From Sclerurus mexicanus (Eukaryota; Chordata; Aves; Passeriformes; Furnariidae), in the NCBI GenBank assembly GCA_013396755.1, contig VWZF01002544.1, forward strand, positions 59,322 to 123,321: a stretch of DNA of 64,000 nt. Reading direction: 5' to 3'. Both the position numbers and the translations under genes were made by a program. Positions 45,601 through 55,789 of this stretch are shown one piece after another. Below the pieces are notes generated by a model. That model ran no database searches, was not told where the DNA came from, and saw nothing but the letters and a program-made list of their open reading frames with translations. How positions within the stretch are numbered: the stretch's first letter is position 1; each line of letters begins with the position of its first letter.

Positions 45601-48600
45601 TGACGGGCAAGGAGCAGGAGAAGTGGCGCGCTGTCTTCCAGGACTGCGTCCGGCACTGCAACAACGGTGAGTGGGGCTGGGGGGGACACTCAGGGGGTCC
45701 GGGATGGGGACAGCATCATCATCCTGCTCTGGAGAGGGTGTTGTGGTGGGTGGGTTGGGGTTTGGGCCAAGGGAGATGATTTGGAGGTCAAAAGGAGAAA
45801 TTGGCTGGGAGCTGTTGGACAAAATGCTCTGGGAAGATCTTAGAGCGCCTTCCAGTGCTCCAAAAGAGCTGGAGAGGTACTTGGGACAAGGGCATGGAGT
45901 GACAGGACAAGGGGTTTGGCTTTCCACTGCCATGGGGGCAAGGATAGATGGGATATTGGGAAGGAACCCTGTGATGGTGGGCAGGCCCTGGCACAGGTTG
46001 CCAAGAGAGGCTGTGGCTGCCCCTGGATCCCTGCAAGTGTCCAAGGCCAGGTTGGACAGGGCTTGGAGCATCCTGAGCTAGTGGAAGATGTCCCTGCCCA
46101 ATGACAGGAGATGATCTTTAAGGTTCCTTCCAACCCAAACCACTGCATGATTCTGTGAGTGAGCACTTTATCCATGTCAGCACCTCTGAGCACGAGGCAC
46201 AGCAGGAGCATCCCCCTGCCTGGAGCATCCCTGTGCCCAGCTCCATCCCACTGCCCATAAGGACACCTCCACAGGGCGGGAAACACTCGCAGAGCCAGCA
46301 CGGAGCCTGACTCAGGAGATGCCCTCACGCCTAGTTTCCACCCTGAGGTAGAAAATATTTGGGAATTAAAGTCATCCAACCCCAAACCCCAGCAAGGGCT
46401 GTGGGCAGAGGGGTGGGGGCTGTGTGGCCGGGCAGGAGGCAGGACCTGCCTCCCACGTCAGCGATACTCTGGCAGGAAAACACGATTTTCCTGCTTGGCT
46501 GTGGCCTGGGAGCTGCTGGGCTGAGCCCCAGGTCCCAGCTGTGCCTGGGATGGTGGGAAGTTTCCTGGGGAAGGAGGTGCCAGAGCTGAAATCTGCTCAA
46601 AATCGGGTCTTTTAATGGACAAAGAGCAATGGTGTCTACTTTCTAAGTGCTTCTTTCACTCCTGGGAGCTCTGTGTAACCTCGATTTTGCCAGAGCTGCT
46701 GTTTAGGGAGCAGAATAATGGGATGGGATCCAGTGCGTGGGTTTCAGTGGGAGTTTCCATCCTCCCATGTTAGACCAAACCTCCTGAAATTGGCTCTTTT
46801 TGGGGTTTTTTTTATGCTGGGAGGTTGGGTGCAGTGACCCCTCATCCCCTCAGGATTCTGCCTGAGCAACATTTCTGGATGGAGCTCAGCACCCCAGGAC
46901 TCACAACACCAGGGCACTGAGAGCAAAACCAGCTCTGGATAAACGAGGAATCAACCCCAATTTATGATCTTTAATTCCCCCCAGCACTCCCAGGTGCTGC
47001 TGTGAGAGAGAGGGGAGGTGTGAGCCCCTCTGCCACCACTGCTGCCAGCTGAGCTTGTGCAAATAAATCCTCTTCTCCCTCTCCTTTTCCACAGCATCTG
47101 ATGGAAAAGCCTTCCCAGGCTGGGCAGTGGGCAGGGAGGGCTCAGTGCTGGGGGGATTCTGCATTCCTGTAGCCCAGATTCCTCTCTCAGATGATTCTTC
47201 CTGCCCCTCACTGCTCCTTCCAGCTCTGAGATACTGTTTCATATTCCATGAAAGCTCTTTTGTTGTTGTTGAGCTCTTTCATTTTTTTCTCCCCTAAATT
47301 AGAGGCTCTGTTTCTGCCTCTGGTTGTGATTCCTGTGGGAATTTTCACCTCCCTTTTTCAGGCTGTGTCTCTGTAACACCAGCTCTTCTGTAAGGACTGG
47401 GGATGTGCAACACTGTTCCTCACACAAACAGCGCCCAGCCGGGTGTCCCTTGGAGCCCTTCGCTGCTCCAAGACTGTCCCTTGCCCCATCGGTGTCACAT
47501 GAGGCTGGGACATGCCCACCCCATGAGCTCTTGCCCCTTGTTGCAGGATATCTTGGGTTGAAAGGGACCTTAAAGCTCATCTTATTCCACCCCTTGCCAT
47601 CAGCAGGGACAATTTCCCTATCCCAGATTGCTCCAAGCCCCATCCAACCTGGCCTTGAACACTTTTCAGGGATGGGGCAGCCACAGCTTCTCTGGATAAC
47701 CTGTACCAGGGCCTCCCAGTGAAGAATTTCTCCCCAGTATCCCATCCAACCCTGCCCTCTCTCAGTGGGAAGCCATTCCCCCTTGTCCTGCCACTTCATA
47801 AACCACATATTAATGAAGTAAACGTTAAATTTGCCCTGTGAAACAGCACAAGGGCTTCTTGCAGCCCTGCTTCTCCTTGAACAGGGCTCAGGACAGACTC
47901 AGGGACATCCCCAGGCTCAGCCTCGGGTGAGTGAGCCTGGGTGGCAGATCCAGGAGACTTTTTGTGGGGCAAATCCTGCCTCTCTCTCTGCAGGGTTTGG
48001 AGGATGAGGTTTGCCCGTAGCAGCCTTGGCTGGGGACTGAAGCCTGTGCCAGGCTGTCCCACCTGGGAGGGGATGCTGACCTTCTGGGAGCTGTGGATGG
48101 AGCAGCACTGGCCCCTGGAAGCTCAGCATGGCTCTGGCTCCCCCTGGGTACTGAGAAAAGGGACAGATTTTACTTTCTCAGTGTTTTTTTCCCCCTCTGT
48201 CTATTAAGCTGCCCCTTAAGAAAAGCTGCTTAGGCTTGGAGTTAATTGTAATCATCTTATGAAGTCTGTGTGCAATGAGAAAGATCCACTCACTGCCCTG
48301 GGCTGTTTCCTCCTGGGAAGGGAGAGCCCACCCCTGGCTGTGTCCCCCCAGCACCTCACATCCCTGGGTAGTCCAAGGAAGGGCCATGACCTTCCACTGT
48401 CCTCACTTCAGGGATGCCCTCTGGGAGCCTCTGAGCAGGGTAAATGCTGGGGAACAGGTCACCCTGGGCTCAGGTGCCATCCTGCTTCCCTCCTGCCAGG
48501 GGTCCAGGCATGGGGAGGGCAGTTGGGTGCTGTGGGGTCACTCCCAGAGGTGTTTCTCTGTCTGTGAGGCACCTCCACAGCCTGGAGAGGCTGGAACAAG

Positions 48601-51600
48601 GCAGGGACATGTGTGGGATGTGTGGGACAGCTCTCAGGCTGTCCTGCCTGCCCGCTGTCCTCATCTCCTCCTCCTCCACATGGGATGTGACCATGGGCTC
48701 CCAGCACCCTGCCCCTCCTCCCGAGGGGTGCTGTGGGGGTGACATCTGAGCCTTCCGCGTGCTGGTGACCCTGTGAGCTGTGACTCACCTTGGGGACAGC
48801 CCAACTGGCTGGGAACGGGGCCCTGACTCATTCCCGATGCCTCTTGGCCACTTTCCTCTTCCTCCTGAGCTGCTTCTCTCCCTACAGGCCCCCCCTTTCT
48901 TTGGGCCCCATGTGGTGTCAGGGGTCACTGAGTCCCCCATCCTACTGTGCCTTTGGAGCTCACTGAGCCCTAGATCCCCATGTACAATCAGGGGTCACTG
49001 AGCCCTCCCATCCTGCCAAGCCCCTGCTCCTGCTGTGCCTTCAGGGCTCACCAAGCCCTTGGCTCCTCATGTATCATTGGGAGTCACTGAGCCCTCCATC
49101 CTGCTGAGCCCCTGCCCTTGGTCTGGCTCTGGAGTAGGGGTCAGTCTGGACAGAGAAGGAGACCCCCCGTCACTGCTGCCCCCCAACCCAGTGGCTTGGA
49201 ATGAGACACCCGCAGTCCTGGAGACAGCCCTGAGCTCCTTGCACAAGTCCAAGGGTGTGGGGGACAGGAGGGACCTGCTGCAAAAGTGGGCCGGGGTGCT
49301 GCCTCACTCCTCGTGCCCAGGTTGCTCACTGGTGCCCCGTGCCCTGCCCAGGGATCTCCGAGGACTCCAAGGTGGAGGCTCCTGCCTTCACGGACGCCGT
49401 GCGCATGTACCGCCAGTCCAAGGAGCAGTACGGCACCTGGGACATGCTGTGTGGGAATGAGACCCAGGTGAGCGCCTGTCCCCCACCCTGGGGTGGGGGG
49501 GAGTGTGGCGGTGGGCTGAGCAGGGTCCCCAAAGCCTCCTGCCTTACAGGTGCTGAGCAACCTGGTGATGGAGGAGCTGCTCCCCGAGCTCAGGAGCACC
49601 ATCGGCCCCCGGCTGAAGGGCAAGGCTCCGGAGCGCCAGCGGACCTGGATCCAGGTGTGGGGCTGGAGCTGCCTGGGGGGTCCCCATGTCCTGCCCTCCT
49701 CCTGCCTGCAGTCCCAACTTTGGGGGCTGCTGTGCCTCCTCCTCCTCCCTTCCCTGCTGGGCTTGGTGCCCATCAGCTTCCCTGCCCCCTCTCCCGGCCC
49801 CCTCCAAAGAATCCGTCCTTTCTCCACAGTGGCTTTTCAGAGCTCCTCCTGTGCCCCTGCCCAGCCCTGCCCAGCCCTGCCTGCGCTGCCTCCTCCCTGG
49901 GGCCAGGGAAGCAAACAGGAGGAAGCCCAGCCCCGGAGCAAAGCCTGTCCTGGCTATATTTAGCAAGCCATTTTTAGAGCGGCACAGGCTAAATCCAGCC
50001 CAAACCCTTGCGAAAGACTGAGGGCTCTTCAAAACTGCCTGTTTAAACCTTAAAACCCGATATATAATTACCACCAGGCTCCTAATGGGCCACTGGAGCA
50101 GCCTAAAAACACACAAACACTGCTTTTTCAGTAGCTGTGGTCTTAGCTGCAAAGCTGGGAAGCCCAAGGGAGGGAGAAGGGGATGGCTCTGCTTCCTGCT
50201 GGCCCTGAAATCCCAGCATTTGGCTGCAAAGTCAGTGTTGAGTCTTCAGTGAGTGATTCCATCCTGCTCATGGGGTTGCCTCTTGAGTCCCCAGGCAGGC
50301 TGAGAGGGGCAGGGCACAGCTTTCAGGGGGCTCTCCTGCCTGGACCACCAGTATCCCTGGACCACCAGCATGCCCAGAACTGCAGCCTCCCCATTCCTGC
50401 AGCGTCTCCAGACCTGCAGCATCCCCAGACTACCAGCATCCCCAGATCTGCAGCATCCCCAAATCTGCAGCATCCCCAGATATGCCTGGGGCAGGTTATC
50501 TGCTGGAGGTTCAACTCTGTGTCCCTCTAGCACCTCTTGGAAGCAGCTTCTGCACCGTAGGAGCTTCATCTCACCCAGCTGGGGGGACCCTGGTTTGAAA
50601 ACCTACTGCCAGGTTGCGAGGAAAGGTCCTGTCAGGGCAGGGATGAAGGCTTGGCAGGTCCTGCAGGTGATGGTTTAGTGGGTGCAGCTGGAAGCGTGGG
50701 GGGCAGGCAGGTGACCACCCCAGGTGTCCCTGTGCTCCCCAGATCTCGGATGCTGTCTATAGGATGGTGTACGAGCAGACCAATGCGCAGTACGACGCGG
50801 TCATGGCCAGGTGTGAGCAGGAGCGGCCCCGGCTGGAGAGCACCATCCGCACTGACATGGACCAGATCATCACTTCCAAGGAGCACTTGGCCAGCAAGAT
50901 CCGAGGTACAGCCCTGCAGGGATAGACATGGATGTGTGTGGATGTGTCCTGGGAGTCTTGGGGAGATGCCACCAGCCACAGTTCTGGGTGCATGTCCTCA
51001 CTGGCATTGTCTCAGGAGATGGGTGGGACAAGGTGGGCAGTCACCCCTCCCAGCACAGCAGTGGGGCAGGAATGGGTTCAGTACAAACTTGGAGTCCTCT
51101 GAAAAAATCCCTTGTCCTGCAAGTAGGAGCCTTCCTGGAGTGTCTCAGGGAGGGGATGCAGGTCCTTCTCCATGGGGTGGGTTTAGGACCTGATGTGAAG
51201 AGCTGGATGGGAAGAGGAGGAACCTCACCATGCTTCTCCCCACTCTCTGCCCAGCCTTCGTCCTGCCCAAAGCAGAGGTGTGTGTCCGTAACCACGTCCA
51301 GCCCTATATCTCCTCCATCCTGGAGGCCCTGATGACCCCCACAAGCCAGGGCTTTGCCGAGGTGCGGGAGGTCTTCTTCAAGGAGGTGACAGACATGAAC
51401 ATGAACGTCGTCAATGAGGGTGGCCTGGAGAAGCTGGTGGAGGTGAGACCTGGCAATGATCCCTGCTGGCTGGCTCAGGGAGGACAGGGCCAGTCCTGCT
51501 GCTCCCCCCAGTGTGGGCAGCACCAGGGGACCCCAGGCTGAGAAAATACATGGGAATTTTTTCCCATGAATACGTGGAGAAGTTGTTCCACCCTGCTGAG

Positions 51601-54600
51601 CCTGGCTTTGTCCCCAGTACATGAAGAAGCTCTCCCACCTGGCCTTCCACCCCGTCAAGATGCAGTCGTGCTATGAGAAGATGGACCAGCTGAAATTAGA
51701 GGGTCTTCAGCAGCGATTCGATGTCTCCAGCACATCTGTCTTCAAGCAGAGGGCTCAGATCCACATGAGACAGGTGGGATGGGGACTGAGGTCCTCCTGT
51801 GTCCCCCCAAGCTGGGAACAGAGCGCCGGGGAGCCCAGGCTGGTCCAGTCCAGGCAGGAGTTTGTCTGGGATGTCTGTCCTGTCTCAGGCACCTGGACAA
51901 GGGTGGGTGATGGATCAATCCCCTTTGGTCCAGAGCTCAAGCAAGGAGAGGGCCTGAGGGTGGGCAGCAGTGCGGGCACCTTCCCAGCTCAGCTTCCAGG
52001 CTCGGGCATCATGGCACAGCTGTCCCTTTGCCACTGAGCCCACTGGCACCAGCAAGGCCAGTAGCCCAGTTTTGGGGTCAGATCCAGCCAAACCTGGCGT
52101 GAGGTGTAGGAGGATGAGGGGGTGCAAACCAGCTTTGAGCACCCAGCTGTCCCACACCCTTGGTCCTTGTGATGGAGTCTGTGGATTCCATGCTGGCATA
52201 CTGGGCACCTTGCCAGAGTGATGGATATTTACCTGTTGGATATTACAAAGAAATTCTTCCTGTGAGGGTGGGCAGGCCTTGGCAGAGGTTGGGCAGAGAA
52301 GCTGGGGCTGCCCCATCCCTGGAAGCGTCCAAGGCCAGGTTGGACAGGGCTTGGAACAACCTGGGCTAGTGGAAGGTGTCTCTGCCCATGGCAAGGGGTG
52401 GTACAAGATAATCCTTAAGGTCCCTTCCAACCCAAGCCATTCCAGGATTCTGTGATAAGGCTCAGCTGGGTGTGGCAGTGCCCCAAGAGCCCTCTGCCCA
52501 CCCCTGTGGTTGGTCCCTTCGGGTGGCTCCCTTGAACTGACCACCCACCTGCCTCTTCTCCCAGCAAATGGACGATGCCGTGTACACCTTCGAGACGCTG
52601 CTGCACCAGGAGCTGGGGAAGCTGCAGGGCAAAGATGACCTGTGCAAGTCCATCCAGCGCATCCTCGAGAGGGTGCTCAAGGTAAGGCAGGGGCTTGGGG
52701 CCTTTGGTGGCCTCCACTGGCCTTGTTCCAGGGCCAGCAGACCAGGGAAGATGCCAGAAGTGATGTTACCTACTTCAACAAATGTCTTCTGGGGAAATAT
52801 TTCTTTATAGTGAGGTTTTCATGGATTTTGCTGGGGGCAGGCGAGTGGGAAATCACCTGGAGGAGCCAGGTCCCCTCTGAATACATGTCACTGTAAAAGC
52901 CACCCAGGGTTCAGACTGGCCCCAAAACCTTCCTTTAGACAGCCGTGGAGAACTTCGCTCCTACCCAGGCTCAGGCACCCTGGGAACCAGCTGGAAGGAG
53001 GGATGTGAGGGCAGAGGAGTCTGTTCACACCTGTACAAATGGGTTGAGGGGGCAATCCTCAGGGGTTTGCACCCATGGGCAGGGGGCTGCCAGCCCTCAG
53101 CCCTCTGTGACCACCTGGGGCACCTCTCACTTGCCCTGCAGAAATTCGACTACGACAGCAGCACCGTGAGGAAGAAGTTCTTCAGGGAGGCCCTGCTGCA
53201 GATCACCATCCCCTTCCTGCTGAAAAAGCTGGCACCCACCTGCAAGGGGGTAAGAGGGTAAAGGTTGGGGTGGGGGGAAGGACCATCCATCGCCATGGAA
53301 GGGCTGGAGCATCTCTCCCACCTGTCCCCCTGGGCTGAGCTGCTGCTACTTCCCCTGGCAGGAACTGGCCAAGTTTCAGGAGTTGATCTTCGAGGACTTT
53401 GCCAGCTTCATCCTGGTGGAGAACACCTACGAGGAGGTGGTGCTGCAGTCAGTGATGAAAGACATCATGCAAGGTAGGGTCCCGTGGCACCTGTGTGAGG
53501 AGGGGTGACACCGTGCTGGGGGCTGTTCTAGGAGGGGTGATCCCGTGCTGGGAGCTGTATGAGGAGGGGGTGACCCCACGCAGGGCGCTGTACAAGAAGC
53601 GGGAGACCCCAGACAGGGTGCTGGGGGCTGTACAAGGAGGGGTGACCCCATGCGGGATCTTGGGGACTACCCCAGGAGCAGCCTTCCCCCCAGCTTTCCC
53701 GCTGGCAGGGCTGAGTGGTGGGTGGGATGCTGAGCCCTCTGCCCACCTCCATACACTACTCCCTGCCCCCACGGGGAGGACTGGGAGAGGTGCCCCAGGC
53801 TGGCAGGTGCCAGCAGCCCCTCTGACGTCCCTGTGCCTGTCCCCAGCTGTGAAGGAGGCGGCCGTGCAGCGGAAGCATAACCTGTACCGGGACAGCATGG
53901 TCATGCACAACAGTGACCCCAACCTGCACCTGCTGGGCGAGGGCATCCCCATCGACTGGGGCGAGGAGTACCCTGGGCAGCCCGAGCCCGAGCCGGGCGC
54001 CGACAGGCGCCGCAGGGCCAAGCAGGTGGTGTCTGTGATCCAGGATGACGAGGGAGCCCTGCCCTACGAGATGGGCATGGAGGCACTGGTGCAGCCCGGC
54101 TCCCCGGAGCCACAGGAGCAGCAGGAGCCGGGTTCTGGAGCGCCACTGAGCTCCCCGGATGGGGTGAAGGAGATCCGGGAGGCGCTGGCACAGGAGAGCC
54201 TCGGGGAGGGTGTCGAGGCGGAGGAGCAGCTGACGAACGGTACCGATGCCAGGCGGGAGACTGGTGCCAGCGAGGAGGTGGCGGCAGGGGCTGTTCCAGG
54301 GGATGTCACCCCCCGAGCTCCAGCCAGTGAGGGGGACGGGGTGCGCTGTGCCACACCGGCATCGCCTGGAGCCGAGGTCCCACCCCGGGCTGGGATGAGA
54401 CGCGCTGCACCAGCACCGCCTGTGCCGGCAGCTGAGGTGCCACCAGGTGCTGGGGGGCAGCGTGTCACACCAGCATCACCTGTCCCTGAAGCTGATGTCC
54501 CATCAGGGACTGGGAAACAACGTCCTGCACCAGCTCCGCCTGTGGCTGGAGCTGAGGTCCCCTCTGGGGCTGGGGAACAACGTCCTGCAGCAGCCTCACC

Positions 54601-55048
54601 TGTGCTGGCATCACCTGTGGCCGGAGCCGATGTCCCCTCAGGGGCTGAGGTGCCCCATGCCGCACCAAGATCATCCTTGCTGGCATCACCTGTGCCCGGA
54701 GCCGACGTCCCCTCAGGGGCTGAGGTGCCCCATGCCGCACCAAGATCATCCTTGCTGGCATCACCTGTGCCCGGAGCCGACGCCCCATCCGAGTCCAGCG
54801 TGCAACACGCCGCACCAGCATCACCCAAACCTCGAGCCGATGTCCCACCCGAGGCCGAGGTGCCCCGTGTCACCCCAGCATCACCTGCCCCCGCAGCCGA
54901 GAGCCCCTCCGCGGCCGCCGGGACAGCGTGTCACCAGCCCCGCGACCAGGAGACGGGCGAGGGTACGGCCCCCCCGGGCGGGCGGTGCAGCCCCCCGCAG
55001 CCCACGGGCACCACAGAGAGCGGCGAGGGGGTGCAGACTGAGTTCTAG
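27339..55048 (+). CDS. NIBAN2: Niban-like protein 1 (FAM129B / MINERVA)
   Basis: A PH-domain protein of the Niban family, found at plasma membrane and cell junctions. In human it is an ERK target linked to survival and invasion. Coding exons: 27339-27393, 40979-41109, 44510-44638, 44753-44858, 45499-45666, 49352-49467, 49550-49654, 50743-50905, 51255-51442, 51618-51773, 52565-52681, 53142-53249, 53362-53473, 53847-55048. All borders are GT-AG and phases agree, giving 951 residues against 746 in human. The PH region is about residues 60-195 and the Niban helical core runs to about 600. The extra length is a Pro/Ala/Val-rich repeated tail at about 716-910. The end, SGEGVQTEF, matches the human SAGVQTEF end, so the frame is right through the expansion. 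Divergent from STXBP1 and convergent with SLC31A2. Confidence 0.97.
32237..32300. repeat. Short 20-bp tandem repeat
   Basis: Three copies of CTCCTGCCCTTCTCTGTGCC-type units lie in NIBAN2 intron 1. Confidence 0.7.
36725..36838 (+). mobile_element. CR1 LINE 3' fragment
   Basis: CTAGTGGAAGGTGTCCCTGC, then CCTTCCAACCCAAACTCTTC and an ATTCC/ATTCT tail, as in the avian CR1 3' end. Confidence 0.85.
37040..37135. repeat. TGTG-rich low-complexity tract
   Basis: Repeated TGTGTG, TGTTTGT and GTGCATG words lie directly before a CR1 fragment. Confidence 0.6.
37150..37492 (+). mobile_element. CR1 LINE 3' fragment
   Basis: A longer 3' part of CR1: GGATATCAGAAAGAAATTCT, GTGTCCAAGGCCAGGCTGGA, CTAGTGGAAGGTGTCCCTG and the CATTCTGTGATTCT tail follow in canonical order. 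Confidence 0.92.
40979..41109 (+). CDS. NIBAN2: NIBAN2 exon 2
   Basis: Residues 19-62: KTGKVLGEFCRCYKEQYGVA and LFNSVRYEIEGNGGPQAQLL. The donor GTAAGA starts at 41110. Confidence 0.96.
41110..44509 (+). other. NIBAN2: NIBAN2 intron 2
   Basis: 3.4 kb without recognised exons. It contains one reverse-oriented CR1 fragment (43610-43860); the rest is unremarkable. Confidence 0.7.
43610..43860 (-). mobile_element. CR1 LINE 3' fragment
   Basis: Reverse-oriented CR1 end: ATCACAGAATAATGGAATGG, CCATGGGCAGGGACACCTTC, TCCAGGGCCAGCCACAGCTT, in NIBAN2 intron 2. Confidence 0.92.
44510..44638 (+). CDS. NIBAN2: NIBAN2 exon 3
   Basis: Residues 63-105, the first half of the PH domain: LPLEDHVIYSGNIFQYIEEN and KKWRNRFCVVPHNYGLVLYE. 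Confidence 0.96.
44753..44858 (+). CDS. NIBAN2: NIBAN2 exon 4
   Basis: Residues 106-140: AYERELPPRVLVNSAGYKIL then TSVDQYLELVNNSLP. Confidence 0.96.
44930..45150. repeat. Roughly 50-bp minisatellite in NIBAN2 intron 4
   Basis: Four to five degenerate units marked by GGTNNTTTTGGGGTGTG followed by a CTTGAAGANCTTC-like or GGGCACTTTTGG-like piece. Confidence 0.65.
45499..45666 (+). CDS. NIBAN2: NIBAN2 exon 5
   Basis: Residues 141-196: VTPKSGHSPILKCPTDFPLI, LWHPYARHYYFCVMTGKEQE and KWRAVFQDCVRHCNN. It ends the PH-like domain. Confidence 0.97.
45825..46160 (+). mobile_element. CR1 LINE 3' fragment
   Basis: GTGTCCAAGGCCAGGTTGGA, GGGCTTGGAGCATCCTGAGC and CCTTCCAACCCAAACCACTG, then an ATTCTGTGA tail. 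Confidence 0.93.
47548..47806 (-). mobile_element. CR1 LINE 3' fragment
   Basis: Reverse orientation: TTGGGTTGAAAGGGACCTTA, GGGGCAGCCACAGCTTCTCT and CCTTGTCCTGCCACTTC. Confidence 0.92.
48908..49115. repeat. Degenerate 70-90 bp tandem repeat
   Basis: Three copies led by CATGTNNNATCAGGGGTCAC at about 48909, 48979 and 49068. Each is followed by CTGAGCCCTCCATCCTGC-like text. Confidence 0.7.
49352..49467 (+). CDS. NIBAN2: NIBAN2 exon 6
   Basis: Residues 197-235: ISEDSKVEAPAFTDAVRMYR then QSKEQYGTWDMLCGNETQ. Confidence 0.96.
49550..49654 (+). CDS. NIBAN2: NIBAN2 exon 7
   Basis: Residues 236-270: VLSNLVMEELLPELRSTIGP then RLKGKAPERQRTWIQ. Only 82 bp separate it from exon 6. Confidence 0.96.
50335..50487. 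repeat. 18-bp minisatellite in NIBAN2 intron 7
   Basis: About eight copies of CCCCAGATCTGCAGCATC-type units. Confidence 0.85.
50743..50905 (+). CDS. NIBAN2: NIBAN2 exon 8
   Basis: Residues 271-324: ISDAVYRMVYEQTNAQYDAV, MARCEQERPRLESTIRTDMD, QIITSKEHLASKIR. Helical core of the Niban family. Confidence 0.96.
51255..51442 (+). CDS. NIBAN2: NIBAN2 exon 9
   Basis: Residues 325-387: FVLPKAEVCVRNHVQPYISS, ILEALMTPTSQGFAEVREVF, FKEVTDMNMNVVNEGGLEKL. Confidence 0.97.
51618..51773 (+). CDS. NIBAN2: NIBAN2 exon 10
   Basis: Residues 388-439: YMKKLSHLAFHPVKMQSCYE, KMDQLKLEGLQQRFDVSSTS, VFKQRAQIHMRQ. Human has REQM across the next junction, this has RQQM. Confidence 0.96.
52233..52458 (+). mobile_element. 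CR1 LINE 3' fragment
   Basis: GTTGGATATTACAAAGAAAT, GCGTCCAAGGCCAGGTTGGA, CTAGTGGAAGGTGTCTCTGC and the CAGGATTCTGTGA tail, in NIBAN2 intron 10. Confidence 0.93.
52565..52681 (+). CDS. NIBAN2: NIBAN2 exon 11
   Basis: Residues 440-478: QMDDAVYTFETLLHQELGKL then QGKDDLCKSIQRILERVLK. Confidence 0.96.
53142..53249 (+). CDS. NIBAN2: NIBAN2 exon 12
   Basis: Residues 479-514: KFDYDSSTVRKKFFREALLQ then ITIPFLLKKLAPTCKG. The donor is placed at 53250 so that phase 0 joins ELAKFQEL. Confidence 0.94.
53362..53473 (+). CDS. NIBAN2: NIBAN2 exon 13
   Basis: Residues 515-551: ELAKFQELIFEDFASFILVE then NTYEEVVLQSVMKDIMQ. Confidence 0.96.
53495..53660. repeat. Roughly 36-40 bp minisatellite in NIBAN2 intron 13
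   Basis: Four to five copies of a GAGGAGGGGTGACCCCGTGC then TGGGGGCTGTA-type unit lie within a 373-bp intron. Confidence 0.75.
53847..55048 (+). CDS. NIBAN2: NIBAN2 exon 14 (C-terminal tail, stop)
   Basis: Residues 552-951. It starts with the conserved AVKEAAVQRKHNLYRDSMVM and PNLHLLGEGIPIDWGEEYPG, then RRRAKQVVSVIQDDEG. After about residue 716 it turns into a degenerate tandem array. The C-terminus DQETGEG to GEGVQTEF is conserved; the stop is TAG at 55046-55048. Human encodes about half this length in the matching exon. Confidence 0.95.
54340..54930 (+). repeat. NIBAN2: Coding tandem repeat in NIBAN2 tail
   Basis: About eight to nine degenerate copies of a 20-25 residue unit of the type ASPVPGADVPSGAEVPHAAP. 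Two copies, at 54605-54679 and 54680-54754, are nearly identical 75-bp units, and a third starts at 54755. The array is wholly in frame. Confidence 0.9.
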
Positions 55049-55660
55049 CCCCAGCCCCCCCTGCCGTGGACTGGCCCTGGGGACACTGGGGAACTGGGGA
55101 GGGGGAATAGGAGCCACCGCACTGCCGGGGATGGAGAGCGGCGCCGCGGGAGAGGGAGGGGATGGGAACCACCGAGACCTTACTGCCTGGCCGGGGGTCC
55201 CCGCTGCCGTGGGGGGCTGGCCACAGCCACACGGCCCTACTGGGTCACACTAGGGGTGGCTCCGGCCCGGCACGGGGCACTCCCTGCAATCTGCTCTGTC
55301 CTTCTTCTGCCTTACTTTCTTTTCTACTGAAGAGATGCTTTACTGAAGAGATGCTTTATCTGCCCCCCGCCCCCAGCACAAGTGCCTGGGGCTGCCGCGG
55401 GGCGGGGCTGGCACCAGCCCCATTTGGGGTGTGGGATGCTTCTGGTTGCCCCGGGGTTGTCCCCTGCCCCAAGCCGGGGGGTTTCCTGGGAGCTTGTTCA
55501 CCATCGCCCCACCCGGCCGGCTCCGGGAGTGCCAGTGGGAGTGGAGGCTGCAAGGGATGATGGAAAACATGATGGAAAACAAGCAGGGGCATGGCAGGGA
55601 TACAGCCATGCTGGGTGCAGTGAAGTGCTGCTGAGGGGGCGAGAGCTGGGGCACGCAAGG

Positions 55661-55789
55661 GCTCGTGGTACCCAGGCTGTGCTTACAGCATCCAGGCTGG
55701 GCTACTGGTACCCAGGCTGGGCTCATGGCACCCACGCTGGGTTTGTGGTACCCAGACTGGGCTCATGGCACCCAAGCTGGGCTCACAGG
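55661..55789. repeat. 20-bp minisatellite, array 1
   Basis: Six to seven copies of a GGCTCATGGCACCCAGGCTG-type unit lie in the predicted NIBAN2 3' UTR. The same unit forms array 2 at 58050-58240. Confidence 0.88.

Larger units (their letters stand above)
45667..49351 (+). other. NIBAN2: NIBAN2 intron 5
   Basis: 3.7 kb with no supported exon. It holds two CR1 fragments in opposite orientation (45825-46160 and 47548-47806) and a degenerate tandem repeat at 48908-49115. Confidence 0.7.

Noticed and set aside
54064..54873. 269-aa minus-strand ORF opposite NIBAN2 exon 14
   Set aside because: Shadow of the in-frame coding repeat; the plus strand has the conserved protein.
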